Assembly: GCA_964434235.1 (NCBI GenBank)
Contig: CAYSUN010000007.1
Span: 1 to 36,851 of the forward strand
DNA from: JABMRF01 sp964434235
Lineage (GTDB): Bacteria; Patescibacteriota; Patescibacteriia; UBA11705; JABHMO01
Length of the DNA stretch: 36,851 nucleotides
Direction: 5' to 3'
The translations under genes were made by a program, and so were the position numbers. This document shows positions 1 through 8,413 of the stretch, in pieces. The notes beneath the pieces were generated by a model. That model worked only from the letters and a program-made list of their open reading frames with translations, did no database searches and was not told where the DNA came from. Each line of letters opens with the position of its first letter. Positions within the stretch are counted from its first letter, which is position 1.

Positions 1-1
1 T

Positions 2-51
2 TTACTTTTACCCCGAACTATAACGCTATAAGACGTTAAGTTCAGGGCAAG
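2..51. repeat. 50-bp dispersed repeat, copy A (hairpin-forming)
   Basis: These 50 bases are the exact reverse complement of 24896-24945. Each copy can fold on itself: 11-25 pairs with 34-47 around the 8-nt loop 26-33, with one bulged base (20) and one mismatch (14/44). The flanks are short AT repeats of the TTAAAAGT and AAGTATTA type, and copy B has the same kind of flank in the same relative order. The copy lies just upstream of the HIT gene and may extend past the left edge. No ORF is inside it. It looks like a REP/MITE-like intergenic element; its function is unknown. Confidence 0.85.
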
Positions 52-135
52 ACTTTTAATTTTTAATTTTTAACTTTTTATTACTTAATACTTAATACTT
101 TTTTCTTTACTTTTAACTTTTAACTTATAACTAAT

Positions 136-543
136 ATGAATGATTGTTTGTTTTGTAAAATAGTACGAGGTGAAATTCCTTGTCAAAAAGTTTACGAAGA
201 TGATCGTGTTTTGGCCTTTTTGGATATTAATCCAATAAATCCAGGTCATACTTTGATAGTGCCAAAAGAGCATTTTCAAGACATGAGTTCTGCTAGTGGG
301 GAAGCTTTGCGTGATTTAGTTAGTGTTTCACCTAAAATTGCTAAAGCTATAGTAGAAGCGTTTGGTTATAAAGGCTACATTTTTAGTACTAATAATGGGG
401 GAGTGGCTGGCCAAGAAATTATGCATTTACATTTTCATATTATTCCTCGTGGCAAAGATGATGGACATAAGAATTTTGCTAGAGGTGGCTATACAGAAGG
501 TCAAATGCAAACAGTTGCAGAAAAAATTATAAATAACATTTAA
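136..543 (+). CDS. HIT family (histidine triad) nucleotide hydrolase
   Basis: This 135-aa protein has the full length of a bacterial HIT (Hint/HinT-like) protein. HIT enzymes hydrolyse nucleotide phosphoramidates or dinucleotide polyphosphates in the cytoplasm. The histidine triad HLHFH is at residues 97-101, followed by IIPR, and the middle His99 is the expected nucleophile. Cys4, Cys7, His46 and His97 match the structural zinc site of the zinc-containing subgroup. The N-terminal block CLFCKIVRGEIP and the DINPINPGHTLIVPK block are typical. The start is the only sensible ATG and has no Shine-Dalgarno site; the leader is AT-repeat DNA. The family is certain, but the physiological substrate cannot be read from sequence. 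Confidence 0.95.
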   Translation: MNDCLFCKIVRGEIPCQKVYEDDRVLAFLDINPINPGHTLIVPKEHFQDMSSASGEALRDLVSVSPKIAKAIVEAFGYKGYIFSTNNGGVAGQEIMHLHFHIIPRGKDDGHKNFARGGYTEGQMQTVAEKIINNI

Positions 544-545
544 AG

Positions 546-568
546 ATTAGCTTTGAGCTGATTTTTTT
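546..568 (+). terminator. Short hairpin plus T-run after the HIT gene
   Basis: ATTAGCT (546-552) pairs with AGCTGAT (556-562, one G-T wobble) around a TTG loop, followed by seven T. It lies directly after the HIT stop and only 8 bases before the next ATG, so transcription of the following genes would need read-through or a promoter inside the HIT gene. Confidence 0.55.
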
Positions 569-576
569 AAAAAAAT

Positions 577-792
577 ATGGACAATGATATTTTAAATGTA
601 AACCAAAATGATTTAGAAGAATATAAAAAAATAATGAAAGATTCTCGAAATAGCGTAAAAATTTATAGGGAAATAATTAAAATATTTAAGTCTTTTAAGC
701 TTTGGCTAAATTCTGAAAAAAGAAAAAAGGCACTTAGTGACATTGAAGATAAAAAGTCTAAAGAAGTTAGGCAACAAATAAAAGATTTATAA
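577..792 (+). CDS. Small charged helical protein, unknown
   Basis: A 71-aa protein that I do not recognise. It is rich in Lys, Asp, Glu and Asn, has no cysteine and no membrane segment, and is probably mostly helical. Its stop is 4 bases before the start of the 793-aa membrane protein, so the two are probably translated from one message. A small helical ORF directly ahead of a very large membrane protein is also seen at 11166-15688. No Shine-Dalgarno site is visible. It is supported as a gene mainly by its position, length and codon pattern. Confidence 0.6.
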   Translation: MDNDILNVNQNDLEEYKKIMKDSRNSVKIYREIIKIFKSFKLWLNSEKRKKALSDIEDKKSKEVRQQIKDL

Positions 793-796
793 TTAT

Positions 797-3178
797 ATGC
801 AAAATGTTTCTAAAGAAATAAGTTCAACTAGGACAGATGGTGATTTACCTGAGGTTAAAAAAATAAAACTTGAGTCAGTTGTCAAGCAAGAAGAATCGTT
901 GTCTGCGTTGGAGAATGTAACATTTAATAATCAGCCAATTACCTCAAATGTTTTAGAACAATTATCTGATAAAATTGAGCGTGCTCAGCCAGTTACTTCC
1001 AAGCCTAAAAATATTCGGGTTGAAAGTATTACAGGCGCTGGTCAGGAGGTTTATTTTTATAAAGGAATTCCTTTTGCTCCTAATAAAAAAATTATTTATA
1101 CAGAAACTGCGCACGAAATCATAATAGAAGAAATTTGGGCGGAAAAAACAGAAACAGAAATTCATTTGCACAGTGAAATAGTAGAAACTATTCCGTTTGA
1201 AAATACTTCAGTTGAAGAGGAAGATGTAGTGGTTGGGTATGAGGAAAAGAGCGAAGATCGTAATTTAACTGAAGGTCAATTACAAAAAGAAAAACAAGCA
1301 ATTCAAAGGGGTGATGAAAATCAATCAGCGCCAGCTGGAATTTCTGTTCCAATTCCTGAATATGAGCAGTTATATGAAGAAGGCGGTGTGCCAGCTCAAC
1401 ACTCACAAAGTCCAGAACGTTTTCAAGAAACTTTTGAATATAGTTTTGGTACTAGACAAGAAGCAGAAGATTTTGCCATGGAAAGAGAAAAAGAGCGACT
1501 ACAAAAAATTGCCAAGGAAATGGCTGGCGAAATTGTTAATGATAAGGATGCTTTTGTGCGATTTTTGAAAGAATCAAAATATAGTTTATCCAAATATGTT
1601 CGAATTGGTTTGGCTAGTTTAATGCTCATGTTTTCTGCTGGAAGTTCTTTAGCCTCGGTCAAGGAAGGCAATCAAAAGGATCAAAAGAAGACAGAGGAGC
1701 GTTTGTCTAATGAAGACTTAAGTAAACTGCAAGCATCAGCAACTGTTGAGTCGGAAAAAAGATTTAAATTGATTCCTAATATTGATGTAAATTCTAATGT
1801 AAAAAGGGTAACAGTGCCAAGACCTCCATTAAAAGTAGAAACAATAAAGGTAAACGAATTACCAGCTTCAGTTTTTCATGGTGAAAGTATAAAAGTTAAA
1901 TCTGAAAGATCGCCTAAATTTGAAGTTAACAAAATGAGCCAAGAGGAAATTGCTGAGATGGCTGATTCTGTTGTTGATATGGTTTTAGATACAATAGGAA
2001 CTAATAATGTTTTACCAGAAGATGCAGAGATAGTTATTACTTCCACTGGTTTGGTTAGCCCAGAAGGTGATTTAAATAGAAATGTTCAGTTAGCTCAAGG
2101 TAGAGCAATTGGAGGCAAGGGGGCTGTGGAAAAACAAGTGCTTGAACAGTTGGCAAAGTTTGGTATTGAAAAGGTTCGCTTTGAATTAAACGATCAATCA
2201 AGTAGTCATTTGGAGGAGGATATAAATAACAGAAACATGGAAACAATGCAGATGTTTGGGTTGAAGAGTCAAAAAGATTTAACAAATTTTTATAAAGCAT
2301 ATAATAGAGGAAATTTAGATTTAACACATTTTACTCAGGCTCAAATTGATTATTTAAAAAACACGATGGATGATTCTCGTGGTGTAGAATTTGCAGTAAC
2401 ATTGGCAGGTACTTCTAATGTTCTTGACTTGGAAACGATTGAAGATGAAATTCCCCAGACACCATTATCTGTTCCAGTGCCTAGCTTAGATTTTGTGGTA
2501 ACTCGGGAGCCAGCTCCTGATCAAGAAGAAGCAAAACCAGTTCCTATCCCAGTTCCAATTCCCGTACCACCAGCACCTATTTCAGAGAAAAGGGAAGAGC
2601 CAGCAGATGTTTTGCCCAATTTTGAGGTTGTGGCTGATCCACAAATTCATTATGAAAGACCAGCCAAAAATCGTGAAGTTGGCAAGATTCTAAAACCAAT
2701 AATAAAAAAAGTTTTAGTCACAAAAACTGAGAAAGGGGTACGAGAAAAAATTCATCCGATTGACCGAACGGTGATTGTGCCAAAAGTCGAAATTAAAAGA
2801 AAAATTAAACGAATAAAAAAAAGCGGAGAGGAAAAATTAGATGAAACAGCCAGAGGAACTATTATTGGTCAAAAAACTAAAAGTATTCGTAGGGAAACCC
2901 AAAGTCATAAGGATTTGGGTAAGGGTGCTCGTGGCAAAATGGAAAAAATTGGTAAAGAAAGATCAAAAAGATTTTACAGAGGAGAAACTGGTTCAGTTAA
3001 GCTTGATGAAGATGGTTATTCAATCGAAAAAGATCAAACAACAAAACCAGATGAATCTTTGCGTGTAATAACTGGAAAATTCCAAAAAAGAAAAGCTAAG
3101 GAAAAAGAATGGCAAGCACCAAGGCGAAGAGCGCGCAAAGATGTAACTGAAAGAAAACAAAGTCAGTTTGAAGAATAA
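797..3178 (+). CDS. Large membrane-anchored protein with OmpA-like region
   Basis: 793 aa, not a family I can name. Residues 1-265 are hydrophilic and acidic with no signal peptide at the N-terminus. One hydrophobic stretch lies at about 268-288 and ends in GSSLAS, like an internal signal peptide or anchor. Residues about 385-537 resemble a diverged OmpA/MotB-type peptidoglycan-binding domain, with a SPEGD..N..LAQGRA block near 421-436 and DDSRGVEFAV near 525-534 in the place of the usual NRRVEI ending; this is tentative. A proline-rich hinge of alternating Pro-Val/Ile covers about 555-596. The last 150 residues are strongly basic. If the anchor spans the membrane, the OmpA-like part would be outside and could tie the cell surface to peptidoglycan. 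Confidence 0.75.
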   Translation: MQNVSKEISSTRTDGDLPEVKKIKLESVVKQEESLSALENVTFNNQPITSNVLEQLSDKIERAQPVTSKPKNIRVESITGAGQEVYFYKGIPFAPNKKIIYTETAHEIIIEEIWAEKTETEIHLHSEIVETIPFENTSVEEEDVVVGYEEKSEDRNLTEGQLQKEKQAIQRGDENQSAPAGISVPIPEYEQLYEEGGVPAQHSQSPERFQETFEYSFGTRQEAEDFAMEREKERLQKIAKEMAGEIVNDKDAFVRFLKESKYSLSKYVRIGLASLMLMFSAGSSLASVKEGNQKDQKKTEERLSNEDLSKLQASATVESEKRFKLIPNIDVNSNVKRVTVPRPPLKVETIKVNELPASVFHGESIKVKSERSPKFEVNKMSQEEIAEMADSVVDMVLDTIGTNNVLPEDAEIVITSTGLVSPEGDLNRNVQLAQGRAIGGKGAVEKQVLEQLAKFGIEKVRFELNDQSSSHLEEDINNRNMETMQMFGLKSQKDLTNFYKAYNRGNLDLTHFTQAQIDYLKNTMDDSRGVEFAVTLAGTSNVLDLETIEDEIPQTPLSVPVPSLDFVVTREPAPDQEEAKPVPIPVPIPVPPAPISEKREEPADVLPNFEVVADPQIHYERPAKNREVGKILKPIIKKVLVTKTEKGVREKIHPIDRTVIVPKVEIKRKIKRIKKSGEEKLDETARGTIIGQKTKSIRRETQSHKDLGKGARGKMEKIGKERSKRFYRGETGSVKLDEDGYSIEKDQTTKPDESLRVITGKFQKRKAKEKEWQAPRRRARKDVTERKQSQFEE

Positions 3179-3195
3179 AATAAATAGCAAGAAAA

Positions 3196-3364
3196 AGTTG
3201 ATTGAGTTTATTGAGTTGATTAAGTTGATTATCTTGAGGTGCTAAGTAAAAAAGGGGAAAGTTAAAAGTAAAAAGTAAAAAGTAAATAGAAAGAAAAAGT
3301 ATTAAGCCTGCCTGCATACTTTCGGCATGTAAACCGGCAGGCAGGTATTAAGTAAATAAATAAT
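3196..3364. repeat. Composite intergenic repeat with GC-rich hairpin
   Basis: The gap between two genes is made of short repeats: TTGATT/TTGAGTT units at 3196-3240, TTAAAAGTAAAAAGTAAAAAG units around 3260-3285, then a GC-rich stem, CCTGCCTGC (3307-3315) with GCAGGCAGG (3337-3345) around a 21-nt loop, then TATTAAGTAAATAAATA leading into the next ATG. The order of parts (AAGTTAAAAGT repeats, GC hairpin, AAGTATTAAGT repeats) is the same as in the elements at 1-135 and 24829-25030, but the hairpin core differs. No gene is present. Confidence 0.75.
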
Positions 3365-4330
3365 ATGAATGAAAAATTTACACATCATGAACTTAATGAT
3401 GGAACATTTGCTACAGATAATGATTTAAAGCGTTGGAATCGGGAGGCATTAGAAGAGGGAGTTGGAGAGTTTTTAGATTTCGATGGAGCTAATTCAGATA
3501 ATCAAGTTTATCAAGAAGAATTTAATAGTCTCGTAAAAAATCAGGTAAGTGAAGATAGCAAATTACCTCAGGTGCTTAAGTTGAGAGAACTTAAAGAAAA
3601 GGGTGTACTTGATACGCTAAGAGAGTATGCTTCGTTATCTAAAAAACAGTTAGTTGGTGCTAATAAGTTAGACGAATTAATAGATCGTACGATCAATAAT
3701 AGACATGATGTTGGAGCTCTTAGGTATGTAAAAGATGAAAAATATGGTGACCGGTGGAGAGGTCGTTTGAAGAAAGGCGGAGCTTTTTTGAGTGTGACTT
3801 ATGACTATTGGAAACCAGAACACCATCAAGTTGAATCCACTGTAGATAAAGTTAGAGCAATAAAAGATTATACAGAAAAAGGTTCACCACTAAATGTTCC
3901 CTATGTTTTATATTATTTTGATAAAGAAGGAGGAATTTCGAGTTTTACCATTATCCCTAGTTTTGTGAAGGAAATAATGGACAAAATACCTGAAGATATT
4001 AAGCAAAAAATTAAAGAATTAGACAGTCAGCTGGGGGATAATGGTTTTAGCTATGAACAGGCTGATGATAAATATTATGAGATTGTAGGTTTGACGAATA
4101 AAGTCAAAAAAATAATTGAGACATGTCTCAGTCGGAGCGTTGAAAGTGAAGAGAGAGGGAGTCTAAATATATTTGATTTTTCTGTTGATTCAGGACAACC
4201 GGGTAGTGACTCGTTTATTGAAAATTCTTTGTATGTTTTGTCTGATGAGGCTTTGAAGTTAAATCAAGAGAATGGTATAGAGGCTCAGGCTGAAGTGGAT
4301 GATTTGAATTTTGAAAAGGACAATTTTTAA
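3365..4330 (+). CDS. Hypothetical protein, 321 aa
   Basis: I do not recognise this protein. It is soluble and acidic, without a signal peptide, membrane segment or cysteine-based metal site. The middle (about 115-215) has alternating hydrophobic and aromatic residues consistent with a mixed alpha/beta fold (GDRWRGRLKKGG, VPYVLYYFDKEGG); the last 60 residues are acidic and probably disordered. The ATG follows the composite repeat directly and has no Shine-Dalgarno site. Downstream lies a fragment related to the next gene, so this locus may have held more copies of lineage-specific genes. Coding status is well supported by its long uninterrupted frame. Confidence 0.7.
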   Translation: MNEKFTHHELNDGTFATDNDLKRWNREALEEGVGEFLDFDGANSDNQVYQEEFNSLVKNQVSEDSKLPQVLKLRELKEKGVLDTLREYASLSKKQLVGANKLDELIDRTINNRHDVGALRYVKDEKYGDRWRGRLKKGGAFLSVTYDYWKPEHHQVESTVDKVRAIKDYTEKGSPLNVPYVLYYFDKEGGISSFTIIPSFVKEIMDKIPEDIKQKIKELDSQLGDNGFSYEQADDKYYEIVGLTNKVKKIIETCLSRSVESEERGSLNIFDFSVDSGQPGSDSFIENSLYVLSDEALKLNQENGIEAQAEVDDLNFEKDNF

Positions 4331-4395
4331 TACTAATTTTTTTTTGTACATATCTATAATTTCGACAACTTTCTTTTTTCCAAATTAGTCGAACT

Positions 4396-4479
4396 TGTGA
4401 AGCCAAGAGGTTGGGGTTTGAAAAATTTACAGATGAAGAGTGGCAACAAAGAGTAGATAGGGGAGATTATTTAAGTTAG
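4396..4479 (+). pseudogene. C-terminal remnant of a paralogue of the next gene
   Basis: Translating from 4396 gives 27 codons and TAG. The peptide EAKRLGFEKFTDEEW followed by QQRVDRGDYLS aligns with the end of the 280-aa protein directly downstream (DTAKMLGFDKFTDADW followed by IKRRQNGGF). The shared core is AK-x-LGF-x-KFTD-x-x-W. The frame stays open about 17 codons further upstream but has no start codon and no further visible similarity. The simplest reading is the tail of a decayed tandem duplicate. It could also be the 3' end of a gene broken by a deletion between 4331 and 4396. Confidence 0.7.
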
Positions 4480-4503
4480 TTTCTAAGCAATTTATATAAT
4501 TAT

Positions 4504-5346
4504 ATGGAAATGAGTTTTGAAAATTTAAATACTGGACAAGCGCAAGAACGAGGTTTAGTTGTTGGGCTTAACGAGTCCCAGCAAAAGCATTTGAATAAAT
4601 TAATTGCTGAGTATGAAGAACATTTTGAACAAATAAAATTAGATGATTTAAAAGCAAGGATTAGTCGAGGCGACAAAGGGGCTTTGTCGATATATAAAGC
4701 AATGCTTGATAAAATAAAAGAGATTAACGATTTTTTGGGAAACAAGGAAATCCCTGTTTCAGAAAACAAGGAAATAATTGATGTAGAAAAGTTTAGACGA
4801 TTGTTTGCTGATCATGTGGAAGACTTTTTAACTGAACCGAATCGCACTGATAACTTATATTTAGACTTTAATCTAGTTGATAAATTACTAGCTGGTGAGA
4901 AAATTCCAGGGACATACTCAGTTGATAGGCAATTAACAAGATTTGCAGGGCTTCAAGGTTTAGATTCTGAAGAAACAGAAGTTCTTCGCAATAAGTTTTT
5001 AAGAAGATTTGTATTTACAAATGGATTAGCAACCGATAAGGCTATTATGTTTTTTGGACATGGGGGATTTGAAACTCATTGCTTTCATGGAGCGATGCAA
5101 GAAGTCGCTAGAAAAATTAAGGAATTATATAATGAAAATATGTATTTCCTTAATGGTTTAGGGGATATTGATGGATACCAATCTTATGAATTATGTGGAC
5201 CATTAAATAAAGAAAATATTGATAATATTGTTATTAAGATGATTGAAGATGAAGTAGACAAAGCAACAGATACAGCGAAGATGTTAGGCTTTGATAAGTT
5301 TACTGATGCAGATTGGATTAAAAGGCGACAGAATGGTGGATTTTAG
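4504..5346 (+). CDS. Hypothetical protein with a duplicated tail upstream
   Basis: 280 aa, family not recognised. It is soluble, with a charged helical N-terminal half (about 25-100) and a more globular C-terminal half that contains FFGHGGFETHCFHGAM near 183-198. The His and Cys residues there could bind metal or catalyse, but this is only a suggestion from composition. The C-terminal segment LGFDKFTDADW has a second copy in the fragment at 4396-4479. The start follows an AT-rich leader without a Shine-Dalgarno site; MEMSF offers a second ATG two codons later. A terminator follows the stop codon. Confidence 0.7.
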   Translation: MEMSFENLNTGQAQERGLVVGLNESQQKHLNKLIAEYEEHFEQIKLDDLKARISRGDKGALSIYKAMLDKIKEINDFLGNKEIPVSENKEIIDVEKFRRLFADHVEDFLTEPNRTDNLYLDFNLVDKLLAGEKIPGTYSVDRQLTRFAGLQGLDSEETEVLRNKFLRRFVFTNGLATDKAIMFFGHGGFETHCFHGAMQEVARKIKELYNENMYFLNGLGDIDGYQSYELCGPLNKENIDNIVIKMIEDEVDKATDTAKMLGFDKFTDADWIKRRQNGGF

Positions 5347-5349
5347 TAT

Positions 5350-5376
5350 AAAAAATCGTGAAATTAGCGATTTTTT
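5350..5376 (+). terminator. Rho-independent terminator
   Basis: AAAAAATCG (5350-5358) pairs with CGATTTTTT (5368-5376), 9-nt loop, followed by further T. It closes the hypothetical-gene region before rfbB. Confidence 0.8.
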
Positions 5377-5437
5377 TTGTTTGCAATTCACAGTAAAATA
5401 TAGTAAAGTACATTTATATAAAAATAATTGACTATTT

Positions 5438-6454
5438 ATGAGAATGCTAGTTACCGGAGGGGCAGGTTTCATCGGTGCGAATTTTATTCGCTATATTTTT
5501 CGTACTTATCCGCAATATTTTATAGTTAATTTAGATAAACTTACTTATGCTGGTAATTTAGAAAATCTTAAAGATTTTGAAAATTATCCTAATTATCGCT
5601 TTGTCAAAGGCGATATTTTAAATACAGAATTAGTTGAACATTTAATTGAAAATTTTCAGATTGATATAATTGTTCATTTTGCGGCCGAGTCTCATGTTGA
5701 TCGTTCAGTCTTGGATCCATTATCATTTGTGAAAACTAATGTTTTGGGTACGCAATCTCTTTTAGAAGCTTCCAGAAAATTAAATATCCGATTTCACCAC
5801 GTTTCTACAGATGAGGTTTTTGGTTCACTTTCATTGGAAGAACCGGAAAAAGCTTTTCATGAAGAAATTCCTTATAATCCGAAAAGTCCATATTCATCTT
5901 CCAAAGCATCTTCTGATCATTTAGTTCGTGCGTATCATCATACTTATGGTTTGCCAATTACTATTTCCAATTGTTCCAATAATTATGGTGCATATCAATT
6001 TCCCGAAAAGATAATTCCACTTTTTGTGACTAATTTATTAGAAGGTAAAAAAATACCTCTTTATGGTGATGGAAAAAATATTCGAGATTGGTTGCACGTA
6101 GAAGATCATTGCCGAGCAATTGATATGATTATTCATAAAGGTAAAATCGGACAAACATATTGTGTCGGTGGAAATTCAGAAAAGTCGAATTTCGAATTAA
6201 CTATGACGATCCTGAAAAGTTTAGGTTTTGGCGAGGAAATGATTGAATATGTTAGTGACAGGCCGGGACATGATCGACGCTATGCTATTAGAGCTCACAA
6301 AATTCAAGCTGAACTGGGTTGGCGTCCATTAGTAAATTTTGAAGATGGAATTTATCAAACAATTCAGTGGTACAAAAATAATGAGAATTGGTGGAAAAAT
6401 GTAAAATCTGGAGAATATCAAAAGTATTATAAAAACATGTATGAAAATAGGTAA
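5438..6454 (+). CDS. rfbB: dTDP-glucose 4,6-dehydratase
   Basis: The 338-aa protein makes dTDP-4-keto-6-deoxyglucose from dTDP-glucose, the second step of dTDP-L-rhamnose synthesis. It is an extended short-chain dehydrogenase: NAD-binding TGGAGFIG at residues 6-13, catalytic Thr-Asp-Glu in STDEVFG (124-126), and YSSSK with Tyr152 and Lys156. The following SNCSNNYGAYQFPEKIIP block is typical of RmlB. Length is normal. The next gene, 79 bases on, supplies the reductase and thymidylyltransferase steps. No 3,5-epimerase (rfbC) is in the window. There is no Shine-Dalgarno site at the ATG. Confidence 0.95.
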   Translation: MRMLVTGGAGFIGANFIRYIFRTYPQYFIVNLDKLTYAGNLENLKDFENYPNYRFVKGDILNTELVEHLIENFQIDIIVHFAAESHVDRSVLDPLSFVKTNVLGTQSLLEASRKLNIRFHHVSTDEVFGSLSLEEPEKAFHEEIPYNPKSPYSSSKASSDHLVRAYHHTYGLPITISNCSNNYGAYQFPEKIIPLFVTNLLEGKKIPLYGDGKNIRDWLHVEDHCRAIDMIIHKGKIGQTYCVGGNSEKSNFELTMTILKSLGFGEEMIEYVSDRPGHDRRYAIRAHKIQAELGWRPLVNFEDGIYQTIQWYKNNENWWKNVKSGEYQKYYKNMYENR

Positions 6455-6533
6455 ACAATACTATTCAAGCTTAAAGTAACAAGTTACATGAATAAAATAT
6501 AATTAATTATTGCTATAAATTAAAAAATTTAAT

Positions 6534-8402
6534 ATGAAAGTTCTTATCATTGGCGCCAAGGGAATGCTTGGCCAAGAATTAGCTAAAAGTTTTGCTAAAT
6601 TAGAACCAGTGCTTTGGGATAAAGAAGATTTGGATATTACTGATGAAAAAATGGTTAATGAAAAACTTCAATTATTAAAACCTGATTTAGTTATCAATGC
6701 GGCTGCTTACAATGCAGTTGATGATATAGAAAAAGATGAATTTTTTGCCATAGCTCAAAAAGTTAATTATGAAGGTCCGTTGAATCTAGCCAAAGCAACT
6801 CAAAAAATTGGGGCTTATTTAGTTCATTATTCCACTGATTATGTTTTTGATGGTGAAAAAAAAGAAGGGTATCATGAACATGATTTGCCAAGTCCGGTTT
6901 CTCGTTATGGTGAATCAAAATTTTTAAGTGAAGAAGTTTTAGAATATAACCCAGATACTTTTATTATAAGGACTTCAAGATTGTTCGGTCTACCAGCTCA
7001 AAATGAGCAAGCAAAAAAAAGTTTTGTAGAAATAATGTTAGAGTTAGCTGATAAAAAAGAAGAACTAGAAATTGTGGATGAAGAAGTTAGCAGTCCAACT
7101 TATGTTTTGGATTTAGCTGAAGCAACCAAAGATTTAGTTACAGAAAATTATCATCCTGGTATTTATCATATTACTAATCAAGGTAGTTGTACTTGGTTTG
7201 AGTTTGCTTTGGAAATTTTCACTCAGGCTAGAAAAACAATCAACGTTGTGCCTGTTCCAAGTTCAAAATTTCCGCGACCAGCCAAGCGACCAGCATTTTC
7301 TGTCTTAAAAAATAATAAAATTCCACCTTTGCAAACTTGGCAAAAAGGTTTACAAGATTTTTTACTAGAATTGCAAGAAGCCGGGAAATTGGTAATACCA
7401 GAAGAAATCAATGAACCAGAAGATGTAGTTGAACAGGTGGAAAAATTACCGTTTGTTGAGGAACCAGTCAAAGATCAAATAGAACCAAAAATTGAAGTTA
7501 AAAAAATTCCAATTCCTGTTCCTGAAATTAGAAAGGTAAAGGAAAATTTAATTGAACCAATTTTCCAACTTACAAAAAAAGAAGTACCACAAAGCAATGA
7601 ATCAGTTCAACCGGTTAAACAAAACATTAAAACAGGCAAAAAGGAGATGAAAGGCATAATTTTATCAGGTGGCAGAGGAACTCGTCTTTATCCATTGACC
7701 AAGATTACGAGTAAGCAACTTTTACCAGTTTATAATAAACCAATGATCATGTATCCTTTGCAAACTTTAATCAGTGCTGGCATTAAAGATATTTTAGTGA
7801 TTATTGCTCCAGATTATGCTGGTCAATATCTAAATTTACTTGGTTCAGGTAAAGAGTGGGGAGTGAAGATTCGTTATGAAATTCAAGATGAACCAAAAGG
7901 TTTGCCAGATGCTTTTATTATTGGTGAAAATTTTATTGGTCAGGATAATGTAACTATGATTCTCGGTGATAATTTATTTTTTGATCATAACTTTGCTGAA
8001 GATATTAAAACTTTTGAAAGTGGTGGACGAATTTTTGCTTTGGAAGTTCCAGATCCACAGCGTTTTGGTATTGTTGAGTTTGATCAAGATATGAACGTTT
8101 TGTCTATTGAAGAAAAACCGCAAAAACCTAAAAGTAATTATGCTATCCCAGGTGTTTATATTTTTGATAATCGAGTTTGTGAAATTGCCAAGAATGTTAA
8201 ACCAACTTGGCGCGATGAAACTGATATCACTGAAGTTCACAAAGCTTATTTGCAAATGGGAGAACTTGATGTGCGCAAGGTTTATGGTCGTTGGCTTGAT
8301 GCTGGAACTCATCAATCGTTGTTAAAAGCTTCAAATTTGGCTGCCACATTGGAATATCAAAAGAAAATGGGGTATAATGAAAGTGCACTAAATAATAATT
8401 AA
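6534..8402 (+). CDS. RfbD-RfbA fusion (rhamnose synthesis bifunctional enzyme)
   Basis: A single 622-aa frame carries two enzymes of dTDP-L-rhamnose synthesis. Residues 1 to about 282 are dTDP-4-dehydrorhamnose reductase (RfbD): GAKGMLGQ at 7-14, STDYVFDG at 100-107, and catalytic YGESK at 125-129. Residues about 285-371 are a linker rich in Glu, Pro, Val and Lys. From Met372 the protein is glucose-1-phosphate thymidylyltransferase (RfbA): GGRGTRLYPLT with the expected signature, KQLLPVYNKPMI, and GDNLFF later. At about 251 residues the RfbA part is of the short type. In most bacteria these are separate genes. An internal ATG at 7647 directly abuts GGAG with no spacing, so a separately started RfbA is possible but unlikely. 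Confidence 0.93.
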   Translation: MKVLIIGAKGMLGQELAKSFAKLEPVLWDKEDLDITDEKMVNEKLQLLKPDLVINAAAYNAVDDIEKDEFFAIAQKVNYEGPLNLAKATQKIGAYLVHYSTDYVFDGEKKEGYHEHDLPSPVSRYGESKFLSEEVLEYNPDTFIIRTSRLFGLPAQNEQAKKSFVEIMLELADKKEELEIVDEEVSSPTYVLDLAEATKDLVTENYHPGIYHITNQGSCTWFEFALEIFTQARKTINVVPVPSSKFPRPAKRPAFSVLKNNKIPPLQTWQKGLQDFLLELQEAGKLVIPEEINEPEDVVEQVEKLPFVEEPVKDQIEPKIEVKKIPIPVPEIRKVKENLIEPIFQLTKKEVPQSNESVQPVKQNIKTGKKEMKGIILSGGRGTRLYPLTKITSKQLLPVYNKPMIMYPLQTLISAGIKDILVIIAPDYAGQYLNLLGSGKEWGVKIRYEIQDEPKGLPDAFIIGENFIGQDNVTMILGDNLFFDHNFAEDIKTFESGGRIFALEVPDPQRFGIVEFDQDMNVLSIEEKPQKPKSNYAIPGVYIFDNRVCEIAKNVKPTWRDETDITEVHKAYLQMGELDVRKVYGRWLDAGTHQSLLKASNLAATLEYQKKMGYNESALNNN

Positions 8403-8413
8403 GGGGAATTTTT

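Noticed and set aside
7647..8402. RfbA as a separate gene starting at the internal ATG
   Set aside because: GGAG abuts the ATG with no spacing and the frame is open without a stop from the RfbD part; one fused gene is simpler.
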